Position numbers and translations under genes: made by a program. 64,000 nucleotides of DNA, taken from the NCBI RefSeq assembly GCF_009755725.1, contig NZ_CP046619.1, positions 1,984,001-2,048,000 of the forward strand. Reading direction: 5' to 3'. This document shows, in pieces, positions 7,154-17,319 of this stretch (the stretch's first letter is position 1; each line of letters starts with the position of its first letter). The DNA comes from Diaminobutyricimonas sp. LJ205. Its GTDB lineage: Bacteria > Actinomycetota > Actinomycetes > Actinomycetales > Microbacteriaceae. A model generated the notes under the pieces. The model saw only the letters and a list, made by a program, of their open reading frames with translations, was not told where the DNA came from and ran no database searches.

Positions 7154-9433
7154 TTAACGGGACCGCCGGATCCGGAACCGCGCCACCTGGCGGCGGAACC
7201 ACCCGGCGGCCGAGCGTGCGCCCGCGGCCAGCGCGTCGACCTCTCGCCAGCGTTCGTCCACGGTTTCCTGCGGCACGTCCTTGCCGCCGAAGACGTCGGC
7301 GTCGACGCGCGCGGCGAGCGCCGTCAACGGTGCATCGCCCAGCTGCTGCTCGTTCAGTTGTGCCTGCATGAGGCCGGCCACCTGGCGTCGCGAGCGTTGC
7401 GTGGGTACCTCGAGCCCGAGTTCGGCATACCGGTCCAGCAGTTCCTCCCAGGCGCCGGCGACACTGTGCGGGGCGAGATCCTTGCGGCGGCGCACCCGGC
7501 GTCGGGTCTTCAGCGCGGCAATGATTCCGAAGGGAATCAGGTAGAGCAGAGCGGGGATCAGGATGGTGGCCGCGACCGCGTACGCCCAACCGGGCAGCAC
7601 GAAGGCGCCGTTCTCGTCTTCCTCGTTGCTGTCGTCGATCTCGACGCTGGTGAGCAGGTCTTCCTCGTCGTTGTCGAGCCGGGGTGGCTGGCGCACCTGT
7701 GGCTGCGGCTCGTTCTGCGGCTTCGGCACCTGATCCTGCGGGACGTCGGTCTCTTCCGGGGTGGGGTTGAACGGGATCCAGCCGACGCCGTCGAAGGCAA
7801 CCTCGGCCCAGGCGGTGACATCCTCACCGACGACGGTGACGCTGCCCTGTTCCTCGGTCACCTCGGGGGCGAAGCCCATCACCACGCGGGCCGGATAGCC
7901 CAGGTGCCTGGCCATCAGCGCGAACGCTGACGCGTACTGCTCTTCGTCGCCCACCATCGACGGGCGGGTGAACAGTTCCGCCATCCGGTCGGCGCCGTGA
8001 CCGGCCCGCGAGGGCACGGAATCGGACGCCAGCCCGTGGCTGAGGAACCCTTCGTTGTGCAGGGACTGCTCGACGGCGCGGAGCTGCGCGATCGGGCTGG
8101 TCGCGTCGCCCGCGTACTCGAGTGCCTTGGCAACGAGCACGTCCGGCACGTTGTCGACCGGGGCGAGATCGATGCTGGCCACGGGCACGTTCGACAGCGA
8201 GTCGTCATCGGGGATGGCCTGGAAGTCGGAGGCCATCCGGTAGTGGTAGCCCTCCCGCACCCCACCGGTAAGCACCGCCGTCGCGGTGGCTGCGTTGTAC
8301 CGGAACCGGTCCGCCTCGGCCGCGCTGGCGTCGTCTTCGAAGACGAGCTTCGTGGGGTAGCCGGCATCCGGCAGCCAGACGTCCTCGTAGCCGGTGATCT
8401 CGAATTCCAGGGTGCCGCTGTGCTCGGTGGTGATCAGCTCCGGTTCCGGGATGGTACTGCCGACCAGGCTGAAGCTGCCGGAGTCCGCACCGCCCGCGAT
8501 CGAGGTCGCGACGTTCCACAGCCGGCCGTCGTAGCTGTCCATCGTGGCGAGCCGGATCTGCTGGCCGGGTTTCAGCCCGGCGACGGTGAACAGTTCGGTC
8601 TCGGCGAGGTCCTTCGTGTACTTGCGGAACCCGGCGAGCGGGCTCGGGAACTGCCTGGGATCGAACGGCGGTTCCACCTGTTCGCGCAGCACGAACCGGT
8701 TCTCGGGTGCCGGCGCGATCACCGCGCCGCCGACGACGCCGAACAGGATGGCGCCGCCTACGAGGGCGGCCACCCCGGTGATCCGTCGCCGGGTCAGATC
8801 GCGCGCGCTGCCCAGCCGCAGCTGTTCAGCAACGACCCGTCTCCAGCCGACCCAGATCAGCGCGATGGCGGCAAAGCTGACGCCGCGGACGATGGCGTAA
8901 TACGGCTCGTCGGTGCCCAGCAGGATGCCGGCGAGGTACAGCAGCGCCGGACACGCAAGCAGGACGCTGGAGCGGAACACCGAACGTTTCACGGCGAGCC
9001 AGCGCAGCGCGAGCAGGCCGGCGCTGAGTGCGACCGCCCAGGCCGCGAAATACGGCAGCACGGCGATGTAGTAGGGCGCTTCGACGGGCGTGTGCAGGGT
9101 GAGGATGTCGGCCCAGCCGTAGATCCCGCCGATGCTGAGCCCGGTGAGCGACGGCAGGCTCGGCAGCACCCCGAACAGCGCGAGCGATGGCATCACCAGG
9201 GGCGTACCGACCAGGTAATAGGCGAGGATGCCGAGCAGCACCGCGGTGAGCGCGCCGAGGCGAAGCAGCGTGGCGGCGACGGCGGCCAGGGTGCCGACCA
9301 GCAGACCGCCGATGCCGGCGACGAGGAAGTTGTAGTCCCCGAACGAGGTCTCGAAGCCGACGATGCCGAGCAGGGACAGCGCGGCCAGCACGCCAAGGTC
9401 CGCCCAGGATCGGGGCTGGATGCGGCTCATCAT
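7154..9433 (-). CDS. DUF3488/transglutaminase-like membrane protein with degenerate active site
   Basis: The 759-residue protein has a cluster of N-terminal membrane helices (within residues 10-240), a large extracytoplasmic region with a transglutaminase-like core (about 440-560), one further helix near 616-640 and a cytoplasmic tail. In active relatives the core reads GDCEQ, then HAW, then DPTP. Here the aligned positions are Glu497 (GDEEQY), Thr540 (TAWAEV) and Asn556 (FNPTP), so Cys, His and Asp are all missing. The rest of the fold is well kept. The start overlaps the DUF58 stop (ATGA). The fold probably serves as a binding or structural module rather than an enzyme; that last point is inference. 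Confidence 0.88.
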   Translation of the reverse strand: MMSRIQPRSWADLGVLAALSLLGIVGFETSFGDYNFLVAGIGGLLVGTLAAVAATLLRLGALTAVLLGILAYYLVGTPLVMPSLALFGVLPSLPSLTGLSIGGIYGWADILTLHTPVEAPYYIAVLPYFAAWAVALSAGLLALRWLAVKRSVFRSSVLLACPALLYLAGILLGTDEPYYAIVRGVSFAAIALIWVGWRRVVAEQLRLGSARDLTRRRITGVAALVGGAILFGVVGGAVIAPAPENRFVLREQVEPPFDPRQFPSPLAGFRKYTKDLAETELFTVAGLKPGQQIRLATMDSYDGRLWNVATSIAGGADSGSFSLVGSTIPEPELITTEHSGTLEFEITGYEDVWLPDAGYPTKLVFEDDASAAEADRFRYNAATATAVLTGGVREGYHYRMASDFQAIPDDDSLSNVPVASIDLAPVDNVPDVLVAKALEYAGDATSPIAQLRAVEQSLHNEGFLSHGLASDSVPSRAGHGADRMAELFTRPSMVGDEEQYASAFALMARHLGYPARVVMGFAPEVTEEQGSVTVVGEDVTAWAEVAFDGVGWIPFNPTPEETDVPQDQVPKPQNEPQPQVRQPPRLDNDEEDLLTSVEIDDSNEEDENGAFVLPGWAYAVAATILIPALLYLIPFGIIAALKTRRRVRRRKDLAPHSVAGAWEELLDRYAELGLEVPTQRSRRQVAGLMQAQLNEQQLGDAPLTALAARVDADVFGGKDVPQETVDERWREVDALAAGARSAAGWFRRQVARFRIRRSR

Positions 9434-10728
9434 GGCTGCACCCGCTGAATCAGTCGTGGCAGGTCGTCGAGCGCGCCGAGGGTGGCAATGCTGACGTCCG
9501 AGACCGAGTGTAGGCGCGGAAGTGCGCCGACCTCAGCCCGCACCACGATCCGCTTGGTGTCCTCGCCGAACACCGTCGCGACATTTCGGAAGTCGGCGAT
9601 GTCCATCTGGGAACCGGTGACCAGCATCACCACGCTGGGCGCGGGGAGCCTGCGGGTCGCGAAGCGAGCGAACTCACGGGCGGTGGCATAGCGGCCCTCG
9701 ACGGGTTCGACGCGGCAGGTGTCGTCCAGCAGTGCGGTCGGGGTGCCGGTGCGCAGCGAGCGGTCCTCGGTGATGACGCTGACCGGGCTGCCGTCGCGGA
9801 TGACCTGCACGCCGAGTGATGCTGCCGCCGAGATCGCCAACTCGAATTCGTCGTCGCTTGCGAAGAACCGGCGCTCGGCGCTGAGCAGGATCAGCAGCTG
9901 GCTGCGGCGGGTCTCCTCGAACTGGCGAACCATCAGTTGCCCGGTGCGCGCTGAGGTGCGCCAGTGCACGTTCCGCAGCGGGTCGCCGGGCTGGTACTGG
10001 CGCAGCGCATGGAAGGAGATGTCGTTCGAGGTGATCGTCTTCGTGGTCTCGCCCTCGAGGTCGCGCACGAGACCGGCCGCGGACGACGCGATCCGGGCGG
10101 TCGCCGGGTGCACGAACAGCTCGATCGGCTCGGTCCAGCGCACCGCGCGGCGGAGCAACCCCAGTTGGTCACCGCGCACGGTGACCGCGGGGCCTGCGAT
10201 GATCACGGCCCGCCGGTTGGTCGGCACCGCGAACAGTTCGTCGTGGTCGGCTCCGGGGGCAAGCGCCGGGATGGTGAACTCGGCGAGTCCCTTGCCCACC
10301 GGCAGCTCCATCCGCGTCGGCAGCGACCGCTTCGCGAGCACGTTGGTGACCAGCATCCGTCCCAGCGCGCGCTCGCCGACCACCACCCGGGAAGGCTCCA
10401 GTTCGATCCGCACCTCGTAGTTCGTCTTGCCGATCAAGAACAGCGCGGCGACGAGCATGGCTCCCAGCAACGTGGCGGCCAGGTAGGTCAGTTCCGGCCA
10501 GCCGAGGGTGAGCCCGGCGGCCAGGCTCGCGGCGAAGGTGAGCAGCACGAACCAGCCCATCGGTCCGACGACACCCAGCACCGGGGCGGCGGCCGTCCAG
10601 CCGCGCATGGCGGCAGCGCGCGCCGCGCGCCAGGCGGCCAGCAGCCCGTGCGTCGCCGAGCGCGCGACGGAGCGCAGCCCCAAAATCGCTTGCGGGGTGC
10701 GCTTGGTGCTGGGTGGGGCGACGCTCAT
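9430..10728 (-). CDS. DUF58 domain membrane protein
   Basis: DUF58 proteins are almost always encoded beside MoxR ATPases; their biochemical role is poorly known, with a von Willebrand A-like fold proposed for part of the protein. This 432-residue protein has two hydrophobic segments near residues 58-105 and the family signature YQPGDPLRNVHWRTSAR around residue 240, followed by a VRQFEETRRSQ stretch. It overlaps the MoxR gene by 4 bases at its start and the transglutaminase-like gene by 4 at its end, so the three are probably made in fixed ratio. Confidence 0.9.
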   Translation of the reverse strand: MSVAPPSTKRTPQAILGLRSVARSATHGLLAAWRAARAAAMRGWTAAAPVLGVVGPMGWFVLLTFAASLAAGLTLGWPELTYLAATLLGAMLVAALFLIGKTNYEVRIELEPSRVVVGERALGRMLVTNVLAKRSLPTRMELPVGKGLAEFTIPALAPGADHDELFAVPTNRRAVIIAGPAVTVRGDQLGLLRRAVRWTEPIELFVHPATARIASSAAGLVRDLEGETTKTITSNDISFHALRQYQPGDPLRNVHWRTSARTGQLMVRQFEETRRSQLLILLSAERRFFASDDEFELAISAAASLGVQVIRDGSPVSVITEDRSLRTGTPTALLDDTCRVEPVEGRYATAREFARFATRRLPAPSVVMLVTGSQMDIADFRNVATVFGEDTKRIVVRAEVGALPRLHSVSDVSIATLGALDDLPRLIQRVQP

Positions 10729-11693
10729 GCGGCGCGGTAAGCGGGTGGTTCGATTGTGACGACGATGCGCGAGATGATCTCTTCGGCTTTCACGCCGGCG
10801 AAATCGGATTCCGGGTCGACGATCAGACGGTGCGCAAGTACCGGCACGGCGAGTTCGCGCACGTCATCAGGGGTGACGTAGGTGCGACCCTGCGAAATCG
10901 CCCAGGTCTTCACCGCGCGGGCGAGTGCGAGCGCCCCACGCATGCTGACTCCGAGGGCGACGTGCTTGTCGTCGCGAGTGGCCGCAACGATGTCATTGAG
11001 GTACTCGATGACGGACTGGTCGACGAACACCTCGCTGGCCAGCGCCCCCATCGTCAGGATCATGTCGGCGGTGACGATCGGGGTCACCGCGGACGCGCGC
11101 GACCGGTTCTGCGCGTCCAGCAGCAGGGCGATGGATGTATCGCGGTCGGGGTATCCGAGCGAGGTCTTGATCAGGAAGCGGTCCAGCTGCGCCTCGGGCA
11201 GCGAGTAGGTGCCCGCCTGCTCGACGGGGTTCTGGGTGGCGATGACCATGAACGGGGCGCCGACGTCGTGGCTCACGCCGTCGATCGTGACGCGGCCCTC
11301 CTCCATCACCTCGAGCAGCGCCGACTGCGTTTTCGGGCTCGCCCGGTTGATCTCGTCGGCCAGGACGATCGACGCGAAGATGGGGCCCTTGTGGAACTCG
11401 AAGATGCCCTTGCCCTGGTCGAAGATGGTCACGCCCGTGACATCCGATGGCAGCAGGTCCGGGGTGAACTGCACCCGGGAACTGGTGCCGTGCAGCGTGT
11501 TCGCCAGCGCCTTGGCCAGCACCGTTTTACCGGTGCCAGGGAAATCCTCGAGCAGCACGTGACCGCCGGTGAGCAGCGCGGCGATCACCAGGCGGATGAT
11601 GTCCTTCTTGCCCAGGATCGCCTGATCGACGTTGCCGACGAGTTTGTCGAACGCGTCGGTGAACCAGTCCGCCTGCTCCTGCGTTACCGCCAT
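10725..11693 (-). CDS. MoxR-family AAA+ ATPase
   Basis: MoxR ATPases act as chaperone-like remodelling machines, commonly with DUF58/VWA partners. The 322-residue protein shows Walker A as PGTGKTVLA near residue 55, Walker B/sensor region as LADEINRASPKTQSALLEVMEE, and the AAA lid domain with the TYVTPDDV segment. Length is usual. It begins 16 bases after the stop of the giant Ig-like gene and overlaps the DUF58 gene. Start ATG chosen at 11693. Confidence 0.94.
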   Translation of the reverse strand: MAVTQEQADWFTDAFDKLVGNVDQAILGKKDIIRLVIAALLTGGHVLLEDFPGTGKTVLAKALANTLHGTSSRVQFTPDLLPSDVTGVTIFDQGKGIFEFHKGPIFASIVLADEINRASPKTQSALLEVMEEGRVTIDGVSHDVGAPFMVIATQNPVEQAGTYSLPEAQLDRFLIKTSLGYPDRDTSIALLLDAQNRSRASAVTPIVTADMILTMGALASEVFVDQSVIEYLNDIVAATRDDKHVALGVSMRGALALARAVKTWAISQGRTYVTPDDVRELAVPVLAHRLIVDPESDFAGVKAEEIISRIVVTIEPPAYRAA

Positions 11694-11709
11694 GCTGTGT
11701 TTCCCTTCA

Positions 11710-14700
11710 TCACCACGATGAGACCGTGTTCGACTTCCTGCCCGTGACCTCGTCGATGACGTAGTAGCCGCCGAAGCCGTTGTAGCAACTCAGCTCGCCT
11801 TCCCAGTTGCCATTTCCGTCGACGGTGTGCACGTATGGTCCCGCGAACTGGCCTTTGTTGTACCCGCAGAACAGCCTGACGGTCGAGTTCGGGGCGAAGT
11901 CCGTGATCGTCACGTAGTAGTGGTACGCGGTGTTCGTCGGGTCTTCGAAGCTGCCCCGACTCAGCGTGATCTTCGGCGTCGCCTGCGGCGGGGGCGGCGG
12001 GCTGTCCAGGGTGGCGCTGCGACTCACCGAGCCACTCCAGGCCCGCGGCGTTCCGTTGTAAGCCTGCACTTCGATCGAGACCCGCTCGCTGGCACTGCCG
12101 TTGTGGGTGTGGCTGCTGGATGTCGTCTCCTGCCAGCCGCCGGCATTGATGCGGAACCGGTACTTGTCGGCTCCGATCGAGGGCGCGTTCCAACTGAAGG
12201 TGACCTGCGTCTTGCTGGGGTCGTTGTTGCTCAGCCCGGTGGGCGCCGCTGGAGTCTGCGTCGGCATCGCCGAGTTGCTGCTCGACGTGCTCGGCCCCCA
12301 ATCGCGGGCGTTCTTCGCCCGCACCGACGCGGTGTAGGTCTGGCCGAGGGTCTTACCGGTGAAGGTGTGCGAGGTGACCGCGCCGACCTCAAGCCGGGTC
12401 CCGTCGCTCAGGGTGATCTCGTACGCAGACACGGCACGACCGTTCCCGCCCGAGGCACCCCAGTTGACCGTGACATTTCCGTTGCCGGTATTGGTAGCCG
12501 ACATCGAGACGCTGGATGGCGCGGCCGGCGCCCCGTACGGCCGGGCGGCTGCGCTCGGGCTCGACGGTTCACTCCAGCCGTGTCCGTTGTGGGCGCTCAC
12601 GGTGAAGGTGTAGTCGGTGCCGTTGCTGAGGCCGGTGATCTCATGCGTGCCGATCGAGGACACCGGGATCTGGGTGGATCCGTGGCGGATCATGTAGCCG
12701 TCGATCGGGTTGCCGTTCGTTGCTGGCGCGGTGAAGCTGATCTGCGCCGACCCGTCACCCTCCGAGACGATCACCGGCGCGGCCGGCTTGTCTGGCTTGT
12801 CCTCGACGGTGACGATCAGGCTGCCCTGCACGTTGCGGGCCGAGTCGAGGGTGGCATCCTGCACGACGTAGACGACGCTGACGTCGCCGATGAATGAGGA
12901 GACGGCGTTGACCGTGATCCTGTCGGTGGCCTCGTCCAGGCGGACCGTGGCCCCCGAGGAGGTGTTGTTGATCCACGCATCGATGACATTCAGCGACTCG
13001 CCTGAGGCCGCGAACGGGTTGTAGTCGTTCTCCAGCACCGGGACGGTGACGGATTCGCCGCGCACGGCGACGACCCGGTCGTTCGCCGGCTTCGCGACCG
13101 GGCGTGTCGAGGACACGGTGGTCACCTCAACGGTTCCAGGGATGCTGAACTCGCCGTGCGCGACAGTGAACCTGAGCGTCGTCGTGGTGCCGGGTTGCAC
13201 GCCGCGCGGCGCGCTGATCGTCACTGTGGATCCGCCCAGGCTGGCTTTCACGTCCTGGGTTGCGCCGCTGAAGTTCTCGTAACGCAGCGCACCGAGGATC
13301 TGCGGGTTCGGGTGCGCGCTGGAGTCGCGCAGGTCAATCTGCACGGCCTCTTCGCCCGCCTCGACGGTGACGTTCTGGGTGGTGAAGGTCGGCGGTACGT
13401 CTTCGAAATCGGGGTCGCCGACGGTCAACGGCAGCGTGATCCACGCGGTGCGCCCGGTCGCGTCACTAGCGGATTCGCCGTCGGTGACCTCGAAGGTGAT
13501 GGATGCGCCGCCGCGGTACTCGGCGGATGCCGCGAACCGGACGGTGTCCTCGTCGACGTAGATCGCGCGGCCGTCGCTGTTGGTCGCGGTCACGGTGGAG
13601 GGGTCGGTGATGATCGCCCGCTGCCCGCTGGGCACGATGAGCAGGTCTTCGAGTTCCCAGGTGCCGTCACCGTTCATGTCGACGATCTGTTCCGGCAGGT
13701 TGGGGTCGAGGTACGGCGGCGGGAAGGTGTCTTCCTCACTCGCGGCGGGCGGCGCGATGATGAACGCCGTGGCGCTCAGGCCGTCGACTTCGTTGGTCAG
13801 GCGGTAGGCGATCGACATCCGCCACTTGCCCGGGGTGACCTCGACGGTGCCGTCCTCGAGCAGGGTCGCCGCGGACGCGTTCGGGCCCTCGAGGCTGACG
13901 ACGAGATCGCTGACCCGACCGCCCGGATTCTGCGCCCCCTTGAGCACGTCGACGACGATGGTGTCCTCGTCGACCACTTCGGTCGGTTCGATGACATGGT
14001 CGATGGCGATCGGGTATTCGACGACCGCATCCTCGGTCACTGTCACCTGGATGAAGGCGCTGTCGACACCGCCGTGCCCGTTGGTGATCTGGTAGCGGAT
14101 CGTGTAGGTGCCGGCGACCTCTGGCGTGGTGACGACGACCTGGTTGTCGACCACCTCGGCGTCCAGTGCGTCATCGATTTCCAGCAGCTTGTCCACCGAG
14201 ATGGCGTGCCCGCTGGGGTCGGAATCGTTCTCGAGCACCGAGATCGATCCGGTCCGTCCGGGCTTCAGGTCCACGGCGTCATCCTGCGCGTTCGGCGGCG
14301 CCGCGTTCACCGGTGGCGCGATCACGCCCACGTTGATGGTGCCGATCGTGGTCAGCCCGTAGGTGTCCTGCACCCGGTAGCGGAAGGTGTCGGTGCCCGC
14401 CGACGCGGCGAACGCCTCATAGGTGATCGTCGTGCTGGTGGTCTCGACCACGCGGCCGAGCGTCGGAGCGGAGGTGATGCCGAGCAGCATCACCGAATCG
14501 CCGTCGGGGTCGATCCCGTCCAGCGGCACCTGGATGGTCACCGTGGAACCGGCGAACACGCGCCCGGTGAGCGGGATCGGCAGCGGTGCGCGGTTGCTCT
14601 GCGCGTCATCGGCGACGACCGTGAAGCGCACCATCGCAGACGCCGTCTCGCCGAACTGGTCGGTCACCCCATAGGTGACGCCGTACACGCCGGCTTCCTT

Positions 14701-17220
14701 CGGCGCCTGGTAGCGGACCTCGCCGCCCGACACGAAGGCGAGTCCGCCCGCATTCGCAGTATCCAGCAGCTCAGGCTGGAGGGTCATCAGCACCGAGTCC
14801 GGGTGGAAGTCGTTCTCGAGCACATCGACGCTGACGATGTCGCCGGCCCGCACATTGACGGAATCATCGACCGCGACCGGCGGCTGGTGTTTCACGAGGG
14901 GCGGAACCGGGATCACGGTGATGCCCGCGGTGGCCTGGCCGAGGCCGTCCGAAATCGTGTAGCTGAACTGCACCTGCTCGGTGAGCGTCGATGATGCGGT
15001 GACCCGGATCACCTGGTTGCCAAGCACTTCCACCGAGAGAGCACCGGCCGCCGCCGAGGCGTCGATCGATTGCACGGCGATCACCCGGCCGCTCGGGGAC
15101 ACATCGTTGTTCAGCACCTGGATGCTGGTGGGCTCGCCCCCGCGAATGTAGGCGATGTCCTTGACCGCGACCGGCTTCAGAACCGTGTCCGGGTCCTCCT
15201 TCACATCCACCCGGATGATTCCCACGCTCGTGGTGGTGCCGGCTCCGAGCGAGTAGATCAGGTAGTAGGTGCCCGCGGCTGGGGAGGAGAAGGTGATCGT
15301 GCCGCGTTCCAGGTTCGGAGTGACGGATGCCTCCTCCGGCGCCTGATCGACACTGAGCAGCGCGAGCGGGGCGCCCGACGGGCTGAGGTCATTCACGAGC
15401 GGGCTGATCAGCACCGACTCCCCCACGAATGTCTCGGCGAAGTCGGGAGTGCCGACCGGGTTCAGCGACCCGGTTTCCCGCACATCGATGGTGAGAGTGC
15501 CTGCGGCGGTGAGGGTGCCGTCCGAGACGACGAACTGCACCTCCTTCAGTCCGAGTTCACCGGAGCGGTGCTCGAAGGTGATGTAGCCATCCGGGCTGTG
15601 TCGCACGATGTCGCCGCTCGACGGCGCGGCCGACACCAGGTAGACGTCGTCGCCGTCGGGGTCGTTCCAGTCCGACAGCACGTTGTAGCTGACCGATTGG
15701 CCCTGTTCGACCGACACCGCGGCGCTGCGGCGCGACACCGGGGCAAGGTTCTCGCCGTCGGGGCGCAGCGTCACCGAGACCTGCGCCTCGGCGACACCGG
15801 CAGGGCGGCCGTCGCTGACGGTGTAGCGGAAGCTCACGGTGCCGGTGGCGGTCGCTGCCGGGGAGATCTGCAGCGCCCGTCCGCCATCGATGTAGTCGAT
15901 GGTGCCCCAGGATTCGGCGATAGCCCCGGTGCCCGTGACCACCAGCACGTCGCCGTCCGGATCGGTGTCGTTGTCGAGCACGGGCAGCACGGTGGTCGAC
16001 CCGGGGCGGACACCGAACTCGTCGTCGCGGGCGAGCGGCGGCCGGTTCTGGTCGGTGCGTTCGGCGAGCGTGTCCTCGAAGGACTGCTGCGACGACTTCT
16101 CGTCGCCCTCTTCGGTCTCTTCCTGCTCGGGCGGGGTCACCTCTTCCCAGTTGTCGACCAGCCGCATGCTGGAATCGACCAGCCAGACATCGCCGTTGGT
16201 GAGGTTGTTCAGGGCGATCACGCTGCGGTTCACCCGGAACTCGAGCACGGAACCGGCGGTGGCCTTCGGGATGTCAACCGCGTCACCCTTGCCGTCGGCG
16301 CAGTCGTGCACGTAGCGCTGCGCGGCGGACCAGGCTCCGTGAGCGCAGCCTTCCAGCCAGACCGGGGCCGACACATCCGCCGGCGCCGAACTCGCCTGCT
16401 GGATCCCGGCGTCGTGCCTGGTGATCTCACCGCCATCGAGCGGCACCTCGAGCAGCGCGTCCGCGGTGGCGACGAGCGCGAAAGAGTTATCGGCACCGGA
16501 TTGCTGCAGTTTGATCCCGGAATCGGGGAGTTCGATCGGTGCGCCGGACCCGGTGATCAGAGTGTTCGCGTCGGTGTCGAGGATCACCGCGGTGTCGCCG
16601 ACCGCGGTCAGCTGATGCTCCCCGAGCTTGGGAAGTTCGGTGTGCGCAGGTTCGGCGCCGACGCCGTCGATGGTGACCAACTCGCCGTCGTTCGGGGCGG
16701 TGGCGAACACGGTTCCATCCGGGGAGACGGCGACCGCTGCGCCTGGGCCCAGTGAGACATCCGGTTTCGTCCCGGCGATGTCGAGGCTGAGCCCGCCCGC
16801 GATGTCGGTCACCCAGAGGTCGCCCTTGGGAGCAAGGACGGCGAGGGTCGTGCCGCCGAAAGCCACCCGTGAGCCCGGCTCCACCTCGGACTTCTCGACG
16901 AGCGTGGTGAAGGCGGGATCGATGCGGTCGATCTGACCGAGACTGGGGTCGTAGAGCAGGACGTCCTCGCCGTGCTGCAGCACGTCGACCGCGCTCGTCA
17001 TCGCCGAAACGGAGCCGTCGAGTTCCTCGATCTGCCGGTTGAGGCGGCCGCCAAGCAGTTCTTCACCGTTGGTGACCCAGACGTTGTGGGCATCGAGGTC
17101 GATGTCGGTGGTCGGGAATCCGTCGTGCAGGATCGCTGCCACCGTGGGCACGGCGACCAGAACGGCGATGGCTGTGACTGAGGCGATGGTCTTGCGCGTG
17201 CCGCGAGTCAAACGCTTCAC
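11710..17220 (-). CDS. giant membrane-anchored Ig-like/cadherin-like and fibronectin type III repeat protein
   Basis: The 1836-residue product starts with a positively charged tail and one hydrophobic helix (about residues 11-30), so most of it lies outside the cell. Residues about 40-350 look like a beta-propeller-type region with one Cys pair (CAHG...HDC). Nine or so tandem modules follow, recognisable by repeated VLxNDxDPxGD-like motifs (about residues 400-1470). Two or three fibronectin type III modules follow (about 1475-1740), then a Pro-rich linker and a short unique C-terminal domain with two Cys. No LPXTG-type sorting signal is present. A surface, adhesive or scaffold role is inferred. 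The gene opens the MoxR-DUF58-transglutaminase run. Confidence 0.88.
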   Translation of the reverse strand: MKRLTRGTRKTIASVTAIAVLVAVPTVAAILHDGFPTTDIDLDAHNVWVTNGEELLGGRLNRQIEELDGSVSAMTSAVDVLQHGEDVLLYDPSLGQIDRIDPAFTTLVEKSEVEPGSRVAFGGTTLAVLAPKGDLWVTDIAGGLSLDIAGTKPDVSLGPGAAVAVSPDGTVFATAPNDGELVTIDGVGAEPAHTELPKLGEHQLTAVGDTAVILDTDANTLITGSGAPIELPDSGIKLQQSGADNSFALVATADALLEVPLDGGEITRHDAGIQQASSAPADVSAPVWLEGCAHGAWSAAQRYVHDCADGKGDAVDIPKATAGSVLEFRVNRSVIALNNLTNGDVWLVDSSMRLVDNWEEVTPPEQEETEEGDEKSSQQSFEDTLAERTDQNRPPLARDDEFGVRPGSTTVLPVLDNDTDPDGDVLVVTGTGAIAESWGTIDYIDGGRALQISPAATATGTVSFRYTVSDGRPAGVAEAQVSVTLRPDGENLAPVSRRSAAVSVEQGQSVSYNVLSDWNDPDGDDVYLVSAAPSSGDIVRHSPDGYITFEHRSGELGLKEVQFVVSDGTLTAAGTLTIDVRETGSLNPVGTPDFAETFVGESVLISPLVNDLSPSGAPLALLSVDQAPEEASVTPNLERGTITFSSPAAGTYYLIYSLGAGTTTSVGIIRVDVKEDPDTVLKPVAVKDIAYIRGGEPTSIQVLNNDVSPSGRVIAVQSIDASAAAGALSVEVLGNQVIRVTASSTLTEQVQFSYTISDGLGQATAGITVIPVPPLVKHQPPVAVDDSVNVRAGDIVSVDVLENDFHPDSVLMTLQPELLDTANAGGLAFVSGGEVRYQAPKEAGVYGVTYGVTDQFGETASAMVRFTVVADDAQSNRAPLPIPLTGRVFAGSTVTIQVPLDGIDPDGDSVMLLGITSAPTLGRVVETTSTTITYEAFAASAGTDTFRYRVQDTYGLTTIGTINVGVIAPPVNAAPPNAQDDAVDLKPGRTGSISVLENDSDPSGHAISVDKLLEIDDALDAEVVDNQVVVTTPEVAGTYTIRYQITNGHGGVDSAFIQVTVTEDAVVEYPIAIDHVIEPTEVVDEDTIVVDVLKGAQNPGGRVSDLVVSLEGPNASAATLLEDGTVEVTPGKWRMSIAYRLTNEVDGLSATAFIIAPPAASEEDTFPPPYLDPNLPEQIVDMNGDGTWELEDLLIVPSGQRAIITDPSTVTATNSDGRAIYVDEDTVRFAASAEYRGGASITFEVTDGESASDATGRTAWITLPLTVGDPDFEDVPPTFTTQNVTVEAGEEAVQIDLRDSSAHPNPQILGALRYENFSGATQDVKASLGGSTVTISAPRGVQPGTTTTLRFTVAHGEFSIPGTVEVTTVSSTRPVAKPANDRVVAVRGESVTVPVLENDYNPFAASGESLNVIDAWINNTSSGATVRLDEATDRITVNAVSSFIGDVSVVYVVQDATLDSARNVQGSLIVTVEDKPDKPAAPVIVSEGDGSAQISFTAPATNGNPIDGYMIRHGSTQIPVSSIGTHEITGLSNGTDYTFTVSAHNGHGWSEPSSPSAAARPYGAPAAPSSVSMSATNTGNGNVTVNWGASGGNGRAVSAYEITLSDGTRLEVGAVTSHTFTGKTLGQTYTASVRAKNARDWGPSTSSSNSAMPTQTPAAPTGLSNNDPSKTQVTFSWNAPSIGADKYRFRINAGGWQETTSSSHTHNGSASERVSIEVQAYNGTPRAWSGSVSRSATLDSPPPPPQATPKITLSRGSFEDPTNTAYHYYVTITDFAPNSTVRLFCGYNKGQFAGPYVHTVDGNGNWEGELSCYNGFGGYYVIDEVTGRKSNTVSSW

Positions 17221-17319
17221 GCCTCAAGTCCCCCAGATACGTCACACCACAAGTTCAGCGGCTCAACGCTAACATGCCCCTCGCACAGGGGTGGATGGGG
17301 AGTCCTCCCCATCGGATGG

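Noticed and set aside
13156-16755. Two long plus-strand frames (612 and 561 codons)
   Set aside because: Both are antisense to the giant Ig-like gene and have shadow composition without motifs.
11710-17220. Cell-wall sorting signal in the giant protein
   Set aside because: No LPXTG-like motif and no C-terminal hydrophobic stretch with basic tail; anchoring must be through the N-terminal helix.
17294-17313. Hairpin GATGGGGA/TCCCCATC between the FHA-like gene and the giant gene
   Set aside because: A perfect 8-bp stem, but no T-run in either direction, so I do not call a terminator. It leaves open whether the two gene blocks are one transcript.
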